Origin: Ralstonia wenshanensis
GTDB lineage: Bacteria; Pseudomonadota; Gammaproteobacteria; Burkholderiales; Burkholderiaceae
Length of the DNA stretch: 64,000 nt
Assembly: GCF_021173085.1 (NCBI RefSeq)
Contig: NZ_CP076412.1
Span: 1,488,001 to 1,552,000 of the forward strand
Direction of reading: 5' to 3'
Positions 53,641 through 62,884 of the stretch are shown here, piece after piece. Numbering within the stretch: position 1 is the stretch's first letter; each line of letters starts with the position of its first letter. The notes under the pieces are model-generated. The model did no database searches. It saw only the letters and a list, made by a program, of their open reading frames with translations, and was not told where the DNA came from. A program made the position numbers and the translations under genes.

Positions 53641-55749
53641 TTAGAACGCATACCGCACGCCGGCAAAGAGGCTACGGCCAGTACCTGGATAGAAAATTGC
53701 CGTGTTGCTCGCCGTGCGGACGTTGGCGACCGTGCTGATGTCGCTGACGTATCGCTTGTTGGCAAGGTTGCGTGCTTCTGCAAACAGCGTCACCCCCTTA
53801 CTCAACTCCATGCCCGCCTGAACACCGAACAGCGCGTAACCAGGCACTCGCAGCGTGTTGGCGTTATCGGCCCACGCGCCGCGAGGTACCCAGTCGACCG
53901 TACCCGAGACATGGAAACCGCTGGGCCGCGAATACGCTAACGCTGCACGCAGGACATTCATCGGCACGCCGGCGATACGATTGTTGCCATACTGCGGGTC
54001 GTTCTTGAAGCGGAAATCGCTCAGGTTCCACAGGCCGGACAGTGTGACCTTGTCGCCCGCCCCCGGACGCGCAATATTGCGGAACAGATCGACGGAAGCC
54101 CCTGCTTCGATGCCTTGCAACACAGTCTTGTTCGCGTTGAACGTGGTGGCCGGAATATCGGGGTTGGTAGTGAACTGCAGCAGTTGATCACGAACGATCG
54201 AGCGATACGCCGTCAGATCCCAACTGAGCCAGTCACGACTGCCGCGCGTGCCAACTTCGAGCGTCCAGGCGCGTTGCGACTGCAGCGACGTGAACCGCGT
54301 CGTGGTTGCGAACGTCTGCGTGAGGTCGGTGAAATCCGGAACGTCCTGGCTGCGCGTGATGTCGATGAACGCCTGCGTATTTTTGTCTGGTTGCCAGAGC
54401 AGGCCCAGCTTGGGATTTACGCCGTTATAGGTCTGGCTGGTGGACTTGTAGGTTCGGTCGGCGGAAAGACCACCGTGATCCACGTATTGGCGCACATCCC
54501 GCAACGCCTTGAGGCCGGTCATCAGCGCGACGGTGGGCAGGAAGAACAGACGGTCTTCGACATAGGCCTCGTAATTGTAGGCCGACTGCGTGGAGTCGAG
54601 CGTTTGCGCACCGCGATTGCCCGATACGTTCAAGTATTGCCTCGCTTGCGTGTTGCCGCCGAAGAACCGCGCGCCGACGATTAGGTCGTTGCTCATGCCG
54701 CCCAAGTTCTGCGTCGTGGTGTAGCGTGGTGCGAAGCCATAGGTCCAGCCGTCCTGGTCGAGCACCTGGAAGATCGGGTGATACAGGCTCTTGTGGATGA
54801 CCCACGTGTCGAAGTCGAGTCGGCCGCTTTCGAGTTGCACTGTGGTGCGGTTGGCAAGGCGCTCGGTGCGCGTGTTGCGGGCTTGATCGCCCGAGAGCGC
54901 ACTGGGCGTGGTCTTCGTCGGGTTGATTAGTGCGTCGGACAGCGACAGCGTGCCGGGCAGCTTCTGGTCGACGATGTAGGCGCCCAGGTAGAAGCGGGTC
55001 TCCACGGTGGGGCTGAACCGGTAGCCGATGTTGGCGTTGAACTGCTCGTATTGGCCGCGCTCGTGATCCCGGAAGCCTTCAGAGTGGTTGACGCTGACCG
55101 TCCCCAGATAGTCGAGCGGCCCGTCCACCCGCGAAAGCTGGGCGCTGCCGCGCACCGTGCCGAAGCTGCCGCCTTCAATCCGCAATTGGTTGGGCGCACT
55201 CGCTGTGCGCGCCGTGGGTGTCACGAAGTTGATTGCTCCGCCAAGACTGGACGCGCCGTACGTAAGACCGTTTGCGCCTTTGAATACCTCGGCAGACTGC
55301 AGCGCAAGGGGATCGATCTGATAGAAGTCCCCGCTGCCGTCGGCCAAGTTCGTCGGGATGCCGTCTTGCAGGATTTCAAGACCGCGCGTGTGGAACGTAC
55401 GGGCGATGCCGGAACCGCGAATCGACAGCCGGAGTTCCTGCCCATAGCGGTTCTGCACGAATGCGCCCGGAACGTCCTTGAGCACATCGCGCAGCGTGAA
55501 CGCGTAGGTGTCGGCATACGCATCGCTATTGACGAAGCCGATGGAGCCGACCGTCTGGTCGAGATCGCGCTTTTGCGCCGCCGGCGATTGGGAGGTCAGC
55601 GAGGCGTCCTTCGTGCCGCGCACAACGGCTTCCGGCAGCGTGACCGTTGAAGCAGCATTAACGGTGTCCGAAGACTGGGCTGTGGCATGGGTGGCAAGCA
55701 GCGCGATCACGCCGGCCAAGGTTGTATGACGCTTGGATCGTGGAAACAT
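53641..55749 (-). CDS. TonB-dependent outer-membrane receptor
   Basis: The start is ATG 55749 (MFPRSKRHTTLAGVI), giving 702 residues. The signal peptide ends near ATAQ. A plug domain (about 60-200: VRGTKDASL near the start, LRLSIRGSGIART and YGASSLGGAINFVTPT) is followed by a 22-strand barrel ending in FAGVRYAF (C-terminal Phe). It takes up a metal or metallophore using TonB. The upstream genes (YcnI-like, DUF2946) suggest copper as cargo, an inference. Confidence 0.92.
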   Translation of the reverse strand: MFPRSKRHTTLAGVIALLATHATAQSSDTVNAASTVTLPEAVVRGTKDASLTSQSPAAQKRDLDQTVGSIGFVNSDAYADTYAFTLRDVLKDVPGAFVQNRYGQELRLSIRGSGIARTFHTRGLEILQDGIPTNLADGSGDFYQIDPLALQSAEVFKGANGLTYGASSLGGAINFVTPTARTASAPNQLRIEGGSFGTVRGSAQLSRVDGPLDYLGTVSVNHSEGFRDHERGQYEQFNANIGYRFSPTVETRFYLGAYIVDQKLPGTLSLSDALINPTKTTPSALSGDQARNTRTERLANRTTVQLESGRLDFDTWVIHKSLYHPIFQVLDQDGWTYGFAPRYTTTQNLGGMSNDLIVGARFFGGNTQARQYLNVSGNRGAQTLDSTQSAYNYEAYVEDRLFFLPTVALMTGLKALRDVRQYVDHGGLSADRTYKSTSQTYNGVNPKLGLLWQPDKNTQAFIDITRSQDVPDFTDLTQTFATTTRFTSLQSQRAWTLEVGTRGSRDWLSWDLTAYRSIVRDQLLQFTTNPDIPATTFNANKTVLQGIEAGASVDLFRNIARPGAGDKVTLSGLWNLSDFRFKNDPQYGNNRIAGVPMNVLRAALAYSRPSGFHVSGTVDWVPRGAWADNANTLRVPGYALFGVQAGMELSKGVTLFAEARNLANKRYVSDISTVANVRTASNTAIFYPGTGRSLFAGVRYAF

Positions 55750-55807
55750 GGTGATTCGTTTGATGGGTGGCAGGCAGATGAAGCGCCCCACGGCGCTCCG
55801 CCCTGGC

Positions 55808-56380
55808 TTACTTTTCAGGCCGGGTTAGCCGCACAAATGGCGCGGGGCTATGCAATGCATGCCAGTGCTGCCCTTCGGCCGGGATTTCCGTCCATGCGCG
55901 CTCGCCGCTTTCGCACGTCTGCACCACGGGGAGGTACAGGCGCTTACCGCTGTCGGCCGGCAGCTTCATGGCCAAGCCGAAAGTGTCGAAGAGGTTGTCC
56001 GGCAACCGGTTGCCGCGCCATTCCACTGCGGCGACGGTCTGGCTGATGACGGCACCGTGCTCGCCCTTGAGCGGCGGTTCGACCGCGCGTTGGGTGATGT
56101 TCACCGTCCAGCCCGGCTTCATCTGCGGCTTGACGAACAGCACGCCGTCAGGAATCTCCACGCGCAGCGCGACCGTGGGCGAGCCGTCGCAGCCGTGCGA
56201 GACCTTCAAGGCTGTCTCGAACCAACTGCCGGCTGCTCCTTCATCCGGTTTGGCGGTGACGTGTGCGTGAGCGTTGAGGTGCCCCAGGGCGGCCAAGGTG
56301 GCCGTAAGACAAAGGAGTGTGCGGGTGGTGCGCATTAGCCGGACGCGGGAGCGCTCCGGCCGCAGGAATGGCAGGTCCAT
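55808..56380 (-). CDS. YcnI/DUF1775-type copper-related exported protein
   Basis: A 190-residue protein from ATG 56380, with GGAG upstream at nine bases; ATG 56335 (MRTTRTLL) is an alternative. A signal peptide ends near NAHAH. The mature start (HVTAKPDEGAAGSW) and the W-containing beta-sandwich match DUF1775/YcnI, a family that binds copper with an N-terminal His (HVT). It lacks the C-terminal membrane helix found in some members. It lies 58 bases from the receptor. Confidence 0.85.
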   Translation of the reverse strand: MDLPFLRPERSRVRLMRTTRTLLCLTATLAALGHLNAHAHVTAKPDEGAAGSWFETALKVSHGCDGSPTVALRVEIPDGVLFVKPQMKPGWTVNITQRAVEPPLKGEHGAVISQTVAAVEWRGNRLPDNLFDTFGLAMKLPADSGKRLYLPVVQTCESGERAWTEIPAEGQHWHALHSPAPFVRLTRPEK

Positions 56381-56484
56381 CTGGATGGGTTCTCCAATTG
56401 AAGGCTGGCAGCACACGCCTCGCGGAGGGTGCGCATGCAGATACGCCACGACGCGCAGAGGTGTCGTGATCGCGTTGGCTCAGA

Positions 56485-56871
56485 TCAAAGGGAGAGCGGC
56501 GGGGCGCGCGGTCGAGCGCTCGTCAGTACGGGTGGGCGCCACAGGCTTTCGAAGCGTGTCGCCAGACGATGTTGGATGCCCCAGACGATCGCGCCAAACG
56601 ATGCCGTAGCCGGAACGAGAACAGGGGTATGCGAAGCCAGGCTGCAATAGCCGCACGCCGGGCGATCGGCATGCGCATCGTGGGATACCGGATAGCTGCG
56701 CTGCGCGTCCGTGTCTGCATGGACCGAGCAGTAGGTCGCCAGCAGCGTCTCAAGCCGGTGCTGTGCCGCCACGGCTTGCGAAATCGTGGGCGCGATCGCT
56801 GCCATCAGGATTGCGAGCAATCCGAGCAAACTGCCGATCTTCCGGAGGCGGAGGCCCAGCATGCAGGGCAA
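56485..56871 (-). CDS. DUF2946 family protein
   Basis: A 128-residue protein with one N-terminal membrane helix or signal anchor and the family mark ACGYCSLASHTP (near residue 75), two Cys and a His likely to bind metal. DUF2946 genes usually sit beside copper-resistance or TonB-receptor genes. It is the first gene of the three-gene cluster. Start is ATG 56871 or 56862. Confidence 0.83.
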   Translation of the reverse strand: MPCMLGLRLRKIGSLLGLLAILMAAIAPTISQAVAAQHRLETLLATYCSVHADTDAQRSYPVSHDAHADRPACGYCSLASHTPVLVPATASFGAIVWGIQHRLATRFESLWRPPVLTSARPRAPPLSL

Positions 56872-57124
56872 TGAGTCAATTTGGAGGAGGGCGGATTATG
56901 GCATGCAGGCGGGTTGGTGAATATGCGGCTCGTCAAAGAACTGATATTGGCGGGCCACCGGGTCGCAGGCATGTGCATAGCGCTTCGCGGATACAACCCT
57001 TCGGGGACCAAGGAGCGCAACCCACAATGGATATCGATGATGCGCCGGCCGACCAAGTGCCACTCTCGGTCGGCAATATGCTGTGCTACAAGAGCGTACC
57101 GGTTGCGGAGCCGGATTTGACCTT

Positions 57125-57856
57125 CTAGAAAATACGATTACGCTGCACACCGCCATTTGCGACGGTCTCCAAGGCGTGGAGATCCAAGATCTCAATCTCA
57201 CGATGATGAACTCGCAAAATTCCCTCTCGAGCGAGTGCACTGAAAATCCGGCTCACTGTCTCAAGTTGCATGGCAAGGTGTTCAGCAATCTCTTCCCGGC
57301 TCATTCGCAAGACGATGTGTCGACTGGAAAGCCCACGTTCTTGCAAACGTCTTGAGAGGTCAAGCAAGAACGTCGCTACGCGCTCATCCGAGCGCAGGGA
57401 GCCCATAGTGAGCATCAGCCGCTGTTTGCGCCCGATCCTGGCGCTGAAGATTTGGGCCACCAATTGCTGGATCGCCGGTTCTTCCTGTGCCAACTTCGCA
57501 AGCTGCTTCCACGATACGACACAAACTTCGGAATCCTCCAGGGCAGTTGCGGTAGAAGTACGTATATCGGATTCGAAGCCGTCCGTACCGAATACGTCAC
57601 CGGCTAGATAGAAAGCCGCGATGACTTCCCGGCCATCAGCAGCACCGAGGGTCAGCTTGAACGTACCGTACTTAACGGCATAGAGCTCCTCCAGAGATTC
57701 GCCCGCGCTGAACAGCGACTCCCCTTTGTTGACCCTGATCTTTCGATGGGCGACTTCCTCTACCAGGCCGGCTTCTCGTTCGTTCAACCCACGAGAGAGG
57801 CAAAGGTGGCCGTTCCGGCACGTGGTACAGCCGTGATTGTGGACATGATCAAACAT
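57125..57856 (-). CDS. FNR-type oxygen-sensing regulator (second copy)
   Basis: A 243-residue FNR-type protein, strongly similar to that at 24928. Cys10, Cys13 and Cys19 (GCTTCRNGHLC) and Cys112 are the iron-sulfur ligands. The HTH MSREEIAEHLAMQLETVSR is identical in the recognition part. It is expected to control anaerobic genes with the same TTGAT-ATCAA boxes. Confidence 0.92.
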   Translation of the reverse strand: MFDHVHNHGCTTCRNGHLCLSRGLNEREAGLVEEVAHRKIRVNKGESLFSAGESLEELYAVKYGTFKLTLGAADGREVIAAFYLAGDVFGTDGFESDIRTSTATALEDSEVCVVSWKQLAKLAQEEPAIQQLVAQIFSARIGRKQRLMLTMGSLRSDERVATFLLDLSRRLQERGLSSRHIVLRMSREEIAEHLAMQLETVSRIFSALAREGILRVHHREIEILDLHALETVANGGVQRNRIF

Positions 57857-58229
57857 GCGGGGCGCAGATGGTTAGGTTTGTTATCGACTATAGCTGTCAG
57901 ACCTCAAGCTGGCTTCCTTGCTAGCCTATGAGGGTCCTATGTTCGGGATCAGTATCTGCTTGCGGCGCAGATTTTGCCAACTTCACTGAAAAGCTCCTCA
58001 AGCTGATCTTCAGCATGCGGCAGGCGCCTCGCACGGGGAGCAAAGCCCTGCGCCCCGATCCTCTGGCACACATGTGGCGCGCTTTCACTTCCACGTGACG
58101 CTGCGAGCAAGATACGCCCTTCTACGTGACGATCGAAGGGGTGATTGGAGTACGCCAGCATTGTGTAATAGCTTGTGTAGCTGTCTAGTTCGACAGCGAG
58201 TCTGTAAGCGACCTACGCTGATGTGGCGT

Positions 58230-58611
58230 GACGTGCAATATCCTCGCCCCGGGTTGGTTCCAGCCGTGGGCTGGCCTGCAGATCGCTTTGGCGCGCACAG
58301 CGTGTGCTGGTGGGGGCTGAGTGGCATCGGTCTGCCTGTTCCCTCTCTCGTATCCTCCCATCGATCTAGCCATCCATGCCGTAGACGGCGCGTTCAACAT
58401 GCGCTGGCACTGGCTGCATTGATCGCCCTGACCTTCGTGATGGGAGCTGTGTTTGCGATTGGCATGCCATCCACCTTCAAGTATGTAGCGGACGACTTCC
58501 CGGCAAACATCGGTGTCGTAACCGGCATTGTGGGGCTGGCCAGCGGGTTGGACGGGTTTCTTCTGTCCATTTTTTCGCGCGCTGTTTGACATCGTCAGGG
58601 TGCACTCGTAG
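58230..58611 (+). pseudogene. Broken narK-like nitrate/nitrite transporter fragment
   Basis: Pieces of a NarK-type transporter occur in changing frames: VGWPADRFGAHSVCWW, then in another frame SYPPIDLAIHAVDGAF, then in the first frame again FVMGAVFAIGMPSTFKYVADDFPANIGVVTGIVG, and a final ALFDIV in a further frame ending at the stop 58609-58611. Several frameshifts and the missing N-terminal half make it a pseudogene. Its position between FNR-type genes is consistent with a decayed denitrification gene. Confidence 0.72.
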
Positions 58612-58724
58612 TGCTTGATGTCCCTTTACGACATTATGTGGGGCGCGTTGAACGGAGGACTAACGCTAAGATGCGGCGTTCGGAAGAGGGTAGAGAAAGC
58701 CGGCTTCCGCTTCCCCAATTTTGC

Positions 58725-59060
58725 CTATGGGAGCTGTGGAAGATAGAGGGTCACAAGCACTGACGCGCTTTCAATTGCCTCTAGCCAATGCGGTTCTTCC
58801 GGAGGAAGTAGCAGGAGATCTCCCGCACGCATGATGTGTGTGCCCGAGTTCATGCCAAACTTCAGGACGCCCTCAAGGCATTGCACTGTGATTTCTCCCG
58901 GTGTTTGGTGGACAGGGATACGCTCACCGGCCGGCAGTACGAGTCGCATGACTTCAAGGTGTACCGAGCGGATCAGTGCGATGGACTTTGCTTGCTCGAG
59001 TGCGGCGCCCAGTGGGCGGATATTGATCAGTTCTCCGGGGGCGGCGTGCGGTATTGCCAT
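58725..59060 (-). CDS. Small cupin-domain protein
   Basis: A 111-residue single-domain cupin. The two motifs are recognisable: [22 protein letters not shown] (His and Glu ligands) and a later [13 protein letters not shown]. It may bind a metal such as Zn2+, Fe2+ or Ni2+. It sits 30 bases after the sdhB-like stop on the same strand, perhaps in one operon. Confidence 0.8.
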   Translation of the reverse strand: MAIPHAAPGELINIRPLGAALEQAKSIALIRSVHLEVMRLVLPAGERIPVHQTPGEITVQCLEGVLKFGMNSGTHIMRAGDLLLLPPEEPHWLEAIESASVLVTLYLPQLP

Positions 59061-59090
59061 GTTCTCTCCTGGTCGTTAAAACTGAGCCCG

Positions 59091-59798
59091 TTAAATCGCC
59101 CTGCGGGCCAGCATGTTCCGGATCTCGCTGATCGCCTTGGCTGGGTTCAGGCCCTTGGGGCACACGTTCGTGCAGTTCATGATCGTTCGACAGCGGAACA
59201 GGCGGTAGGGGTCGTCGAGGCTGTCCAGGCGCGCCGCAGTGGCCTCGTCGCGCGAATCCACGAGGAAGCGATACGCCTGCAGCAGCCCGGCCGGGCCTAC
59301 ATACTTGTCGGGGTTCCACCAGAACGACGGACACGCGCTTGAGCAGCATGCGCACAGGATGCACTCATAGAGCCCGTCCAGCTGGTCGCGTTCCCGAGGC
59401 GATTGAAGACGCTCACGCTCCGGCGTTGCGGTGTCGTTGATCAGGTACGGCTTGATCGAGTGGTATTGCTTGAAGAAATCCGTCATGTCCACGATCAGGT
59501 CGCGTATGACGGGCAGGCCCGGAAGCGGGCGAAGAGTGATGTGGCGCGGCAGCTCGTTGAGGTTGGTTGTGCAGGCAAGGCCGTTCTTGCCGTTGATGTT
59601 CATCGCGTCTGAACCGCACACTCCCTCCCGGCATGATCTTCGGAAGCTCAATGTCTCGTCCTGCGCTTTGAGGCGAATCAGAACATCCAGCAGCATCCGG
59701 TCGTCCGGCGTCAACTCGACATTGAAGGCCTGCATGTGAGGCTGCGCATCTGAATCGGGGTCGTGGCGGTAGACCTCCAAAACGCGTGTATCGCTCAT
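59091..59798 (-). CDS. Stand-alone succinate dehydrogenase/fumarate reductase iron-sulfur subunit (SdhB-like)
   Basis: The start is ATG 59798 ([13 protein letters not shown]) after AAGGAGAA, giving 235 residues. All cluster motifs are intact: [12 protein letters not shown] with a later C (2Fe-2S), [13 protein letters not shown] (4Fe-4S) and [17 protein letters not shown] (3Fe-4S). SdhA, C and D are absent. It is a paralog rather than the main subunit, perhaps an anaerobic variant or an electron carrier to another partner. Confidence 0.9.
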   Translation of the reverse strand: MSDTRVLEVYRHDPDSDAQPHMQAFNVELTPDDRMLLDVLIRLKAQDETLSFRRSCREGVCGSDAMNINGKNGLACTTNLNELPRHITLRPLPGLPVIRDLIVDMTDFFKQYHSIKPYLINDTATPERERLQSPRERDQLDGLYECILCACCSSACPSFWWNPDKYVGPAGLLQAYRFLVDSRDEATAARLDSLDDPYRLFRCRTIMNCTNVCPKGLNPAKAISEIRNMLARRAI

Positions 59799-60299
59799 GA
59801 CACTTCTCCTTCGGCGCTCGTTCGCCACCGTGAGGCACCGTGCTATCGCAGCGTGGTGCGATAGTGGCCCGACACTCAGGTGAAAGGACTTTCGACTTGA
59901 TGGGCCATCGCGTCGCTGGTTCTATCTCTATACCGGCGGCGAGCAGGTGTCTAGAGGGATAAACCAAGTTGACGGCCATGGTCGGCTGGCAGCACGAAAA
60001 TCTTGCGTCACCTGCCTTACCGTTCCCATCTCTTTCTGCTCGCCATTATCTGTTTCTGCCCCTGCGGGCACGTGGAGAAGGCGCTCCAGGACTGAAGCAG
60101 GTGATCCCAGATCCTTCGATTTAAGTTTAGTTCTGGCTACGCCACGTACGTGATGTGGCGTAGCCTGTTCATCTCCTCGTCAAAACGAGGTGCACGGTGA
60201 GCGCGATCGACTCCGCAGCGAGTTTGGTCATGCCAGTCGCTACATCGATGGCATTGCGATACAACAGCACTCTCGGTCTGGGCGTATGCGCTCCACCGC
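59799..60299. other. Intergenic region with two hairpins
   Basis: No supported gene. Two perfect hairpins lie at 60135-60165 and 60175-60190, downstream of the FNR-like gene at 60300. Confidence 0.45.
60135..60190 (-). terminator. Two consecutive hairpins after the FNR-type gene
   Basis: GGCTACGCCAC-nine bases-GTGGCGTAGCC (60135-60165) and CCTCGT-CAAA-ACGAGG (60175-60190) are perfect stems. There is no T-run, so they may be terminators of the rho-dependent or stabilising type. Confidence 0.4.
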
Positions 60300-61124
60300 C
60301 TAGTCGTTTGTCGAGACTGAACGGGAGCCTGAAAATGGCGTGCAGCCATCCATCGTCAAGGCCTGGAATCGGTCCATATCGAGAATGCGGATGTCTTTGC
60401 CGCGCACTTCAAGCAGCTGACGCTGCTGCAGTTTGGTCAGCATTCTGCTAACAGTTTCGAGTTTCAACCCAAGGTAGCTGCCAATTTCTGCGCGCGTCAT
60501 TTTTAGGGTGAACTGTGTCGACGAAAAACCGCGCGCGCTCCAGCGTTCCGACAAATCGAACAGAAACGTAGCGACGCGATCCTCCGCTCCCATCGTGCCG
60601 AGCAGCCCCATCCATTTGGACCCGCGCACGATCTCGGCGCTGAGCATGCTCAATACGTGTCGCTGAACGATCTTCAGGTCATGGCACAGGCGTTCGAGCC
60701 GCTCAAACGGCATCACGCATACCGAGCTGTCTTCCAGTGCAATCGCATCGTAGGCATGCTTGCCGCTGGCGATACCGTCAATGCCAAGCGGATCACCCGA
60801 CAAAGCGATGCCGACGACCTGTTCGCCGCCGGTCCGATGGATTACGGTTTTGAAGGAGCCGGCACGGATGGCATAGATGCTTTGGAGACTGCCGCCTCTG
60901 CGGTACAGCGCTTGTCCGCGCTTGACCATACGGATGCAGCGCATAGACTCGTTGAGCCGCTCTGCGGCCGATGTGTCGGCCGGCTCAGCGGTGCACAGGT
61001 GCGCCAATGCGCAACTGTTGCAAGAGACGTTCGTCGCCTCGATCTCTTGGCGCGCCTGCGGAAAAAGCGTCTCGCAACAGGCGTCAGGCGCGTGGACGCT
61101 GTCGGGTTCGATTGTGGTCAGCAT
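60300..61124 (-). CDS. FNR/CRP-type regulator (third)
   Basis: The start at ATG 61124 has GAGG upstream. A 274-residue protein with Cys35, Cys38 and Cys44 (SCNSCALAHLC) and Cys136 (SSVCVMPF), so an iron-sulfur cluster is likely. The HTH is MTRAEIGSYLGLKLETVSR with the E-x-x-S-R motif. It differs more from the other two. It ends the hemerythrin operon. Confidence 0.88.
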   Translation of the reverse strand: MLTTIEPDSVHAPDACCETLFPQARQEIEATNVSCNSCALAHLCTAEPADTSAAERLNESMRCIRMVKRGQALYRRGGSLQSIYAIRAGSFKTVIHRTGGEQVVGIALSGDPLGIDGIASGKHAYDAIALEDSSVCVMPFERLERLCHDLKIVQRHVLSMLSAEIVRGSKWMGLLGTMGAEDRVATFLFDLSERWSARGFSSTQFTLKMTRAEIGSYLGLKLETVSRMLTKLQQRQLLEVRGKDIRILDMDRFQALTMDGCTPFSGSRSVSTND

Positions 61125-61287
61125 GTTGTCCTCTGTCCACCAGTACAAAGGTCACCGGCACGTGTCCGCATCGTTCGCAGATGACCGAATCATCTGCGCT
61201 TCGTGCATCCGTTGTGCCGGCCAGATCGATGATCGCGGCGCGCCACAAGACACGTTCGGCGGCATTGATGGCGGACGCGGCAGACAT
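61084..61287 (-). CDS. Small protein with a CxxC, overlapping the FNR-type gene
   Basis: The ATG at 61287 directly follows the DUF2249 stop (TGA then ATG). The 67-residue product has CERCGHVP, suggesting a metal site. It overlaps the FNR gene start by 41 bases. The position inside a tight operon supports it, but the composition is weakly coding-like. Confidence 0.45.
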   Translation of the reverse strand: MSAASAINAAERVLWRAAIIDLAGTTDARSADDSVICERCGHVPVTFVLVDRGQHADHNRTRQRPRA

Positions 61288-61557
61288 TCAGCCGGCCGCT
61301 CTCACCGTAAAGTCAATCACGATGTTGCCCGGATCGCGGGCGACATATCGGGCATCCACGCGTGGCCCGTAGTGCCGCTCAATCTGCGCAAGGAGCGGGA
61401 GCGGATCATGATCGTTGACAAAGCGCATCACCTCGCCTGGCTCTAGGGCGTCGAGCGCGCCGAAGATGGCTGCGTGCCGGAAGCGCTTGGCAATGCCCCG
61501 CGCATCGAAGACATGATGCTGGGCGAAGATGGTGGGGATGTCTGTCAAGGTTGGCAT
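61288..61557 (-). CDS. DUF2249 family protein
   Basis: The start is ATG 61557 after GGAGAAA, giving 89 residues. It matches DUF2249 by FDARGIAKRFRHAAIFGALDALEPGEVMRFVNDHDPLPLL, given by its ends FDARGI and DHDPLPLL. DUF2249 genes co-occur with hemerythrin, NO and denitrification genes. Function unknown, possibly sulfur or nitrogen-stress related. Confidence 0.85.
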   Translation of the reverse strand: MPTLTDIPTIFAQHHVFDARGIAKRFRHAAIFGALDALEPGEVMRFVNDHDPLPLLAQIERHYGPRVDARYVARDPGNIVIDFTVRAAG

Positions 61558-61606
61558 GGAAGTTTCTCCTGGAAAGGGTGCCCTCGTGATGGGCTTCATT
61601 GGGATT

Positions 61607-62161
61607 TCAGTGCGATGCCACGGCGCGTCGGGCAACCATCGTTGTGCTTAGCTTGGCGAGCTGCTCTCGATCCAGGCACGCCTGTGCGAACACCAGAACC
61701 TGACCTTCTTCGACGGCGATGTGACGACGGTATGCGTCAGCAAAGCTCTCTGCCCAGGCGCGCTCAATCGGCCTGACCTGGCCCTGAGCAATATCGGCAA
61801 GGACTGCTCGCAACTGCGCCCAGTTCGCTTCCAGAGATCGATGCTCATCGAGCAGCGACGCGATCACCTCGACCACCGGCGAACCCCGAAGCTGACCCTC
61901 TGCGATCAGCAACGGAAAGAGATCTTCTTCTTCGTCGGCATGATGATGAGGCCCGGCCACGTCGAAGTAACGCATGATGTTTCGGGCCGCCTGCTGAGCC
62001 TGTTCGTCCGCACCGTGCGATGGCAGGTGTGCCGACAGCTTCGCGAGCGTGGCGCATTGCGCGGCAATACGCTCGTGACAGGCCTTGAGCATGTCGAGCG
62101 GCTCGTCGAAAGAAGGTGCCGGTTTGGTTAGTAGGCCATCTAGTTTCACTTCGTACCTCAT
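61607..62161 (-). CDS. Hemerythrin HHE domain protein
   Basis: A 184-residue protein with the metal-ligand pattern of hemerythrin: ACHERI (His29), HHHADEEEDLFP (His about 72-74 and Glu), DEHRSLE (His) and RRHIAVEE (His and Glu). It holds a non-heme diiron site and may bind oxygen, NO or peroxide. It is the first gene of an operon with DUF2249 and the FNR-type gene, behind an NsrR-type box. Confidence 0.9.
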   Translation of the reverse strand: MRYEVKLDGLLTKPAPSFDEPLDMLKACHERIAAQCATLAKLSAHLPSHGADEQAQQAARNIMRYFDVAGPHHHADEEEDLFPLLIAEGQLRGSPVVEVIASLLDEHRSLEANWAQLRAVLADIAQGQVRPIERAWAESFADAYRRHIAVEEGQVLVFAQACLDREQLAKLSTTMVARRAVASH

Positions 62162-62884
62162 CTTTCTGTTCAGCCTGTCCTGCTGTCGGCTTGCGGGTGC
62201 GCCGCTTTCAATCCAGCCTGCAGCGATATAACATGCATTGACAATACATCATTTATTTCGACCTTACAACCTCATCGATGCATCCGCGCTTTACTCCCCA
62301 CACCGCAGAGGGCTTGTCCACCCGCGAGACCGTCAAACACTACCTGGGTGAGCGCAGATCGCCAGTGCAATCGTCACGCGGCGTGCTCCGACGCAATCAG
62401 CAAGGCCGGCGGGTGCTGCCAATTGCACCACACCGGCGTCAATAGCAAGCTGCGCGCTACTGCGATCTGTGACGTCGGCCGGGGAGACAAGAATCGAGGC
62501 CGGCTTGAGACAGTCAGCGAGGGGCCTAGTAAGCGACCAGCCGCTGGTCGCCCGCAAGCTGACGCATATGCGGCAGGTTACGTGCGCCTTGCCGGATTGC
62601 CTAGCCGCACGCGGTACACCTCTCACTCCGCTGGACCTCGATCACCATGATGGTTTGGCCTCAACCAATGCGCCTGAATCCACTTATTAGCATTACACCG
62701 CACCAGATGGCGAGACCCATCTCGCCCGGCCGAATACGCGCATGAGGGCGAACAACGGAGAGGCCGTCATCACGGCCGCCGTGGCGGGGTAGGTGTTGCC
62801 GCCGTACCGGCATTCATTTCAACCGAGTTGGTAGCACCGGGCGCGCTGATACCGGTTCTCTCCGAATGATGGGACGGGGGAGTC
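62162..62884. other. Intergenic region with an NsrR-type site
   Basis: About 720 bases between two leftward genes. The NsrR-type box at 62230-62252 is the only clear element. The frames 62333-62626 (minus) and 62348-62650 (plus) are not convincing. A decayed gene cannot be excluded. Confidence 0.45.
62230..62252. promoter_or_regulatory. NsrR-type operator
   Basis: ATGCATT-GAC-AATACAT (62233-62249) is an inverted repeat with one mismatch and three-base spacing, matching the NsrR consensus half-sites ATGCATT / AATGCAT with identical spacing. It lies 72 bases before the hemerythrin start. Confidence 0.55.

Noticed and set aside
62333-62626. 97-residue leftward frame between hemerythrin and Rrf2 genes
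   Set aside because: No family, no good start; may be a fragment of a decayed gene, which I cannot confirm.
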